Origin: Geobacter sp. DSM 9736
GTDB taxonomy: Bacteria > Desulfobacterota > Desulfuromonadia > Geobacterales > Geobacteraceae
Assembly: GCF_900187405.1 (NCBI RefSeq)
Contig: NZ_LT896716.1
Span: forward strand, 992,001-1,056,000
Reading direction: 5' to 3'
Length of the DNA stretch: 64,000 bases
Positions 63,919 through 64,000 of this stretch are shown here, in pieces. Under the pieces are notes generated by a model that saw nothing but the letters and a program-made list of their open reading frames with translations, searched no databases and was not told the DNA's origin. The position numbers were made by a program, and so were the translations under genes. The stretch's first letter is position 1; each line of letters opens with the position of its first letter.

Positions 63919-64000
63919 ATGACCAGACCGGACATGTCGGTGGAGATAGCCGGCATCAAGCTGCGTAACCCCGTACTGACCGCATCCGGAACATTCGGAT
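63919..64000 (+). CDS. pyrD: dihydroorotate dehydrogenase B catalytic subunit, N-terminus only (right edge)
   Basis: An ATG at 63919 after GGAGAAAGAC opens a frame to the window edge: MTRPDMSVEIAGIKLRNPVL followed by TASGTFG, the N-terminus of class 1B dihydroorotate dehydrogenase, with LRNPVLTASGTFG typical of PyrD. Only 27 residues are present. It directly follows pyrK, the expected partner. Confidence 0.85.
   Translation, partial: MTRPDMSVEIAGIKLRNPVLTASGTFG

Overview
This window looks like a chromosomal segment of a Geobacter-like bacterium (order Geobacterales, Desulfuromonadota). The evidence is the gene content and order: gap-pgk-tpiA-secG-tRNA-Leu beside purB-mscS-purL-purQ-purF-pyrE, a separate PurL/PurQ pair with an unusually long PurL, a four-subunit 2-oxoacid:ferredoxin oxidoreductase, many two-component and chemotaxis-like parts, and large secreted Ig-like repeat proteins. 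The assignment rests on recognition of families and order, not on a search. No phage, insertion sequence, CRISPR array, plasmid or toxin-antitoxin genes were seen. The region is mostly core chromosome with a few accessory surface and signalling genes.

Layout. 1-3.2 kb: the N-terminal part of a CHASE-domain sensor running off the left edge, a 42-residue membrane peptide, a small OmpA-domain protein, a one-helix membrane protein and a DUF6496 basic protein. 3.4-12.3 kb: a tight + strand operon mutS, AMIN-domain amidase, glnD, xerD, apgM-type mutase, ended by a convergent lipoprotein gene. 12.9-16.9 kb: tRNA-Leu(CAA), tRNA-Ala(GGC), a MucR-type regulator, the four-subunit oxidoreductase, tRNA-Gln(CTG) and tRNA-Glu(TTC). 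16.9-25.5 kb: an orphan polysaccharide-export set (SLBB outer-membrane exporter, Wzz-type protein, a VanZ-PAP2 fusion), then a HAD phosphatase and HrpB helicase. 25.5-30.2 kb: an M23 peptidase, glnB-glnA behind a sigma-54-like promoter, an L,D-transpeptidase and a DsbC-like protein. 30.2-34.4 kb (- strand): a nine-repeat Ig-like membrane-anchored protein, a CheY and a CheX-type protein.

34.5-38.3 kb (- strand): gap, pgk, tpiA, secG and tRNA-Leu(GAG), ending at a strong hairpin. 38.5-41.6 kb: a PAS sensor kinase and a metallo-beta-lactamase-fold hydrolase. 41.6-50.0 kb: the purine/pyrimidine operon, with a mechanosensitive channel overlapping purB and purL. 50.1-55.1 kb: a cysteine-cluster protein, then D-aminoacylase, transporter and MATE efflux genes. 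55.1-57.5 kb: a secreted M6 metalloprotease. 57.6-60.8 kb (- strand): bioB-bioD-bioA behind a textbook BirA operator. 60.8-62.5 kb: purM-purN. 62.6-64.0 kb: rimI, pyrK and the start of pyrD.

Two themes link the genes. Nitrogen control is represented by GlnD, its substrate P-II (Tyr51 present) and glutamine synthetase. Nucleotide synthesis is spread over two blocks (purBLQF-pyrE and purMN/pyrKD). The most unusual observations are the VanZ-PAP2 fusion in an export operon without glycosyltransferases, an FN3-like domain in the SLBB exporter, the CheX protein with MshEN-like repeats next to CheY, the PurL that lacks only the glutaminase domain, and the channel gene translationally coupled inside the purine operon.
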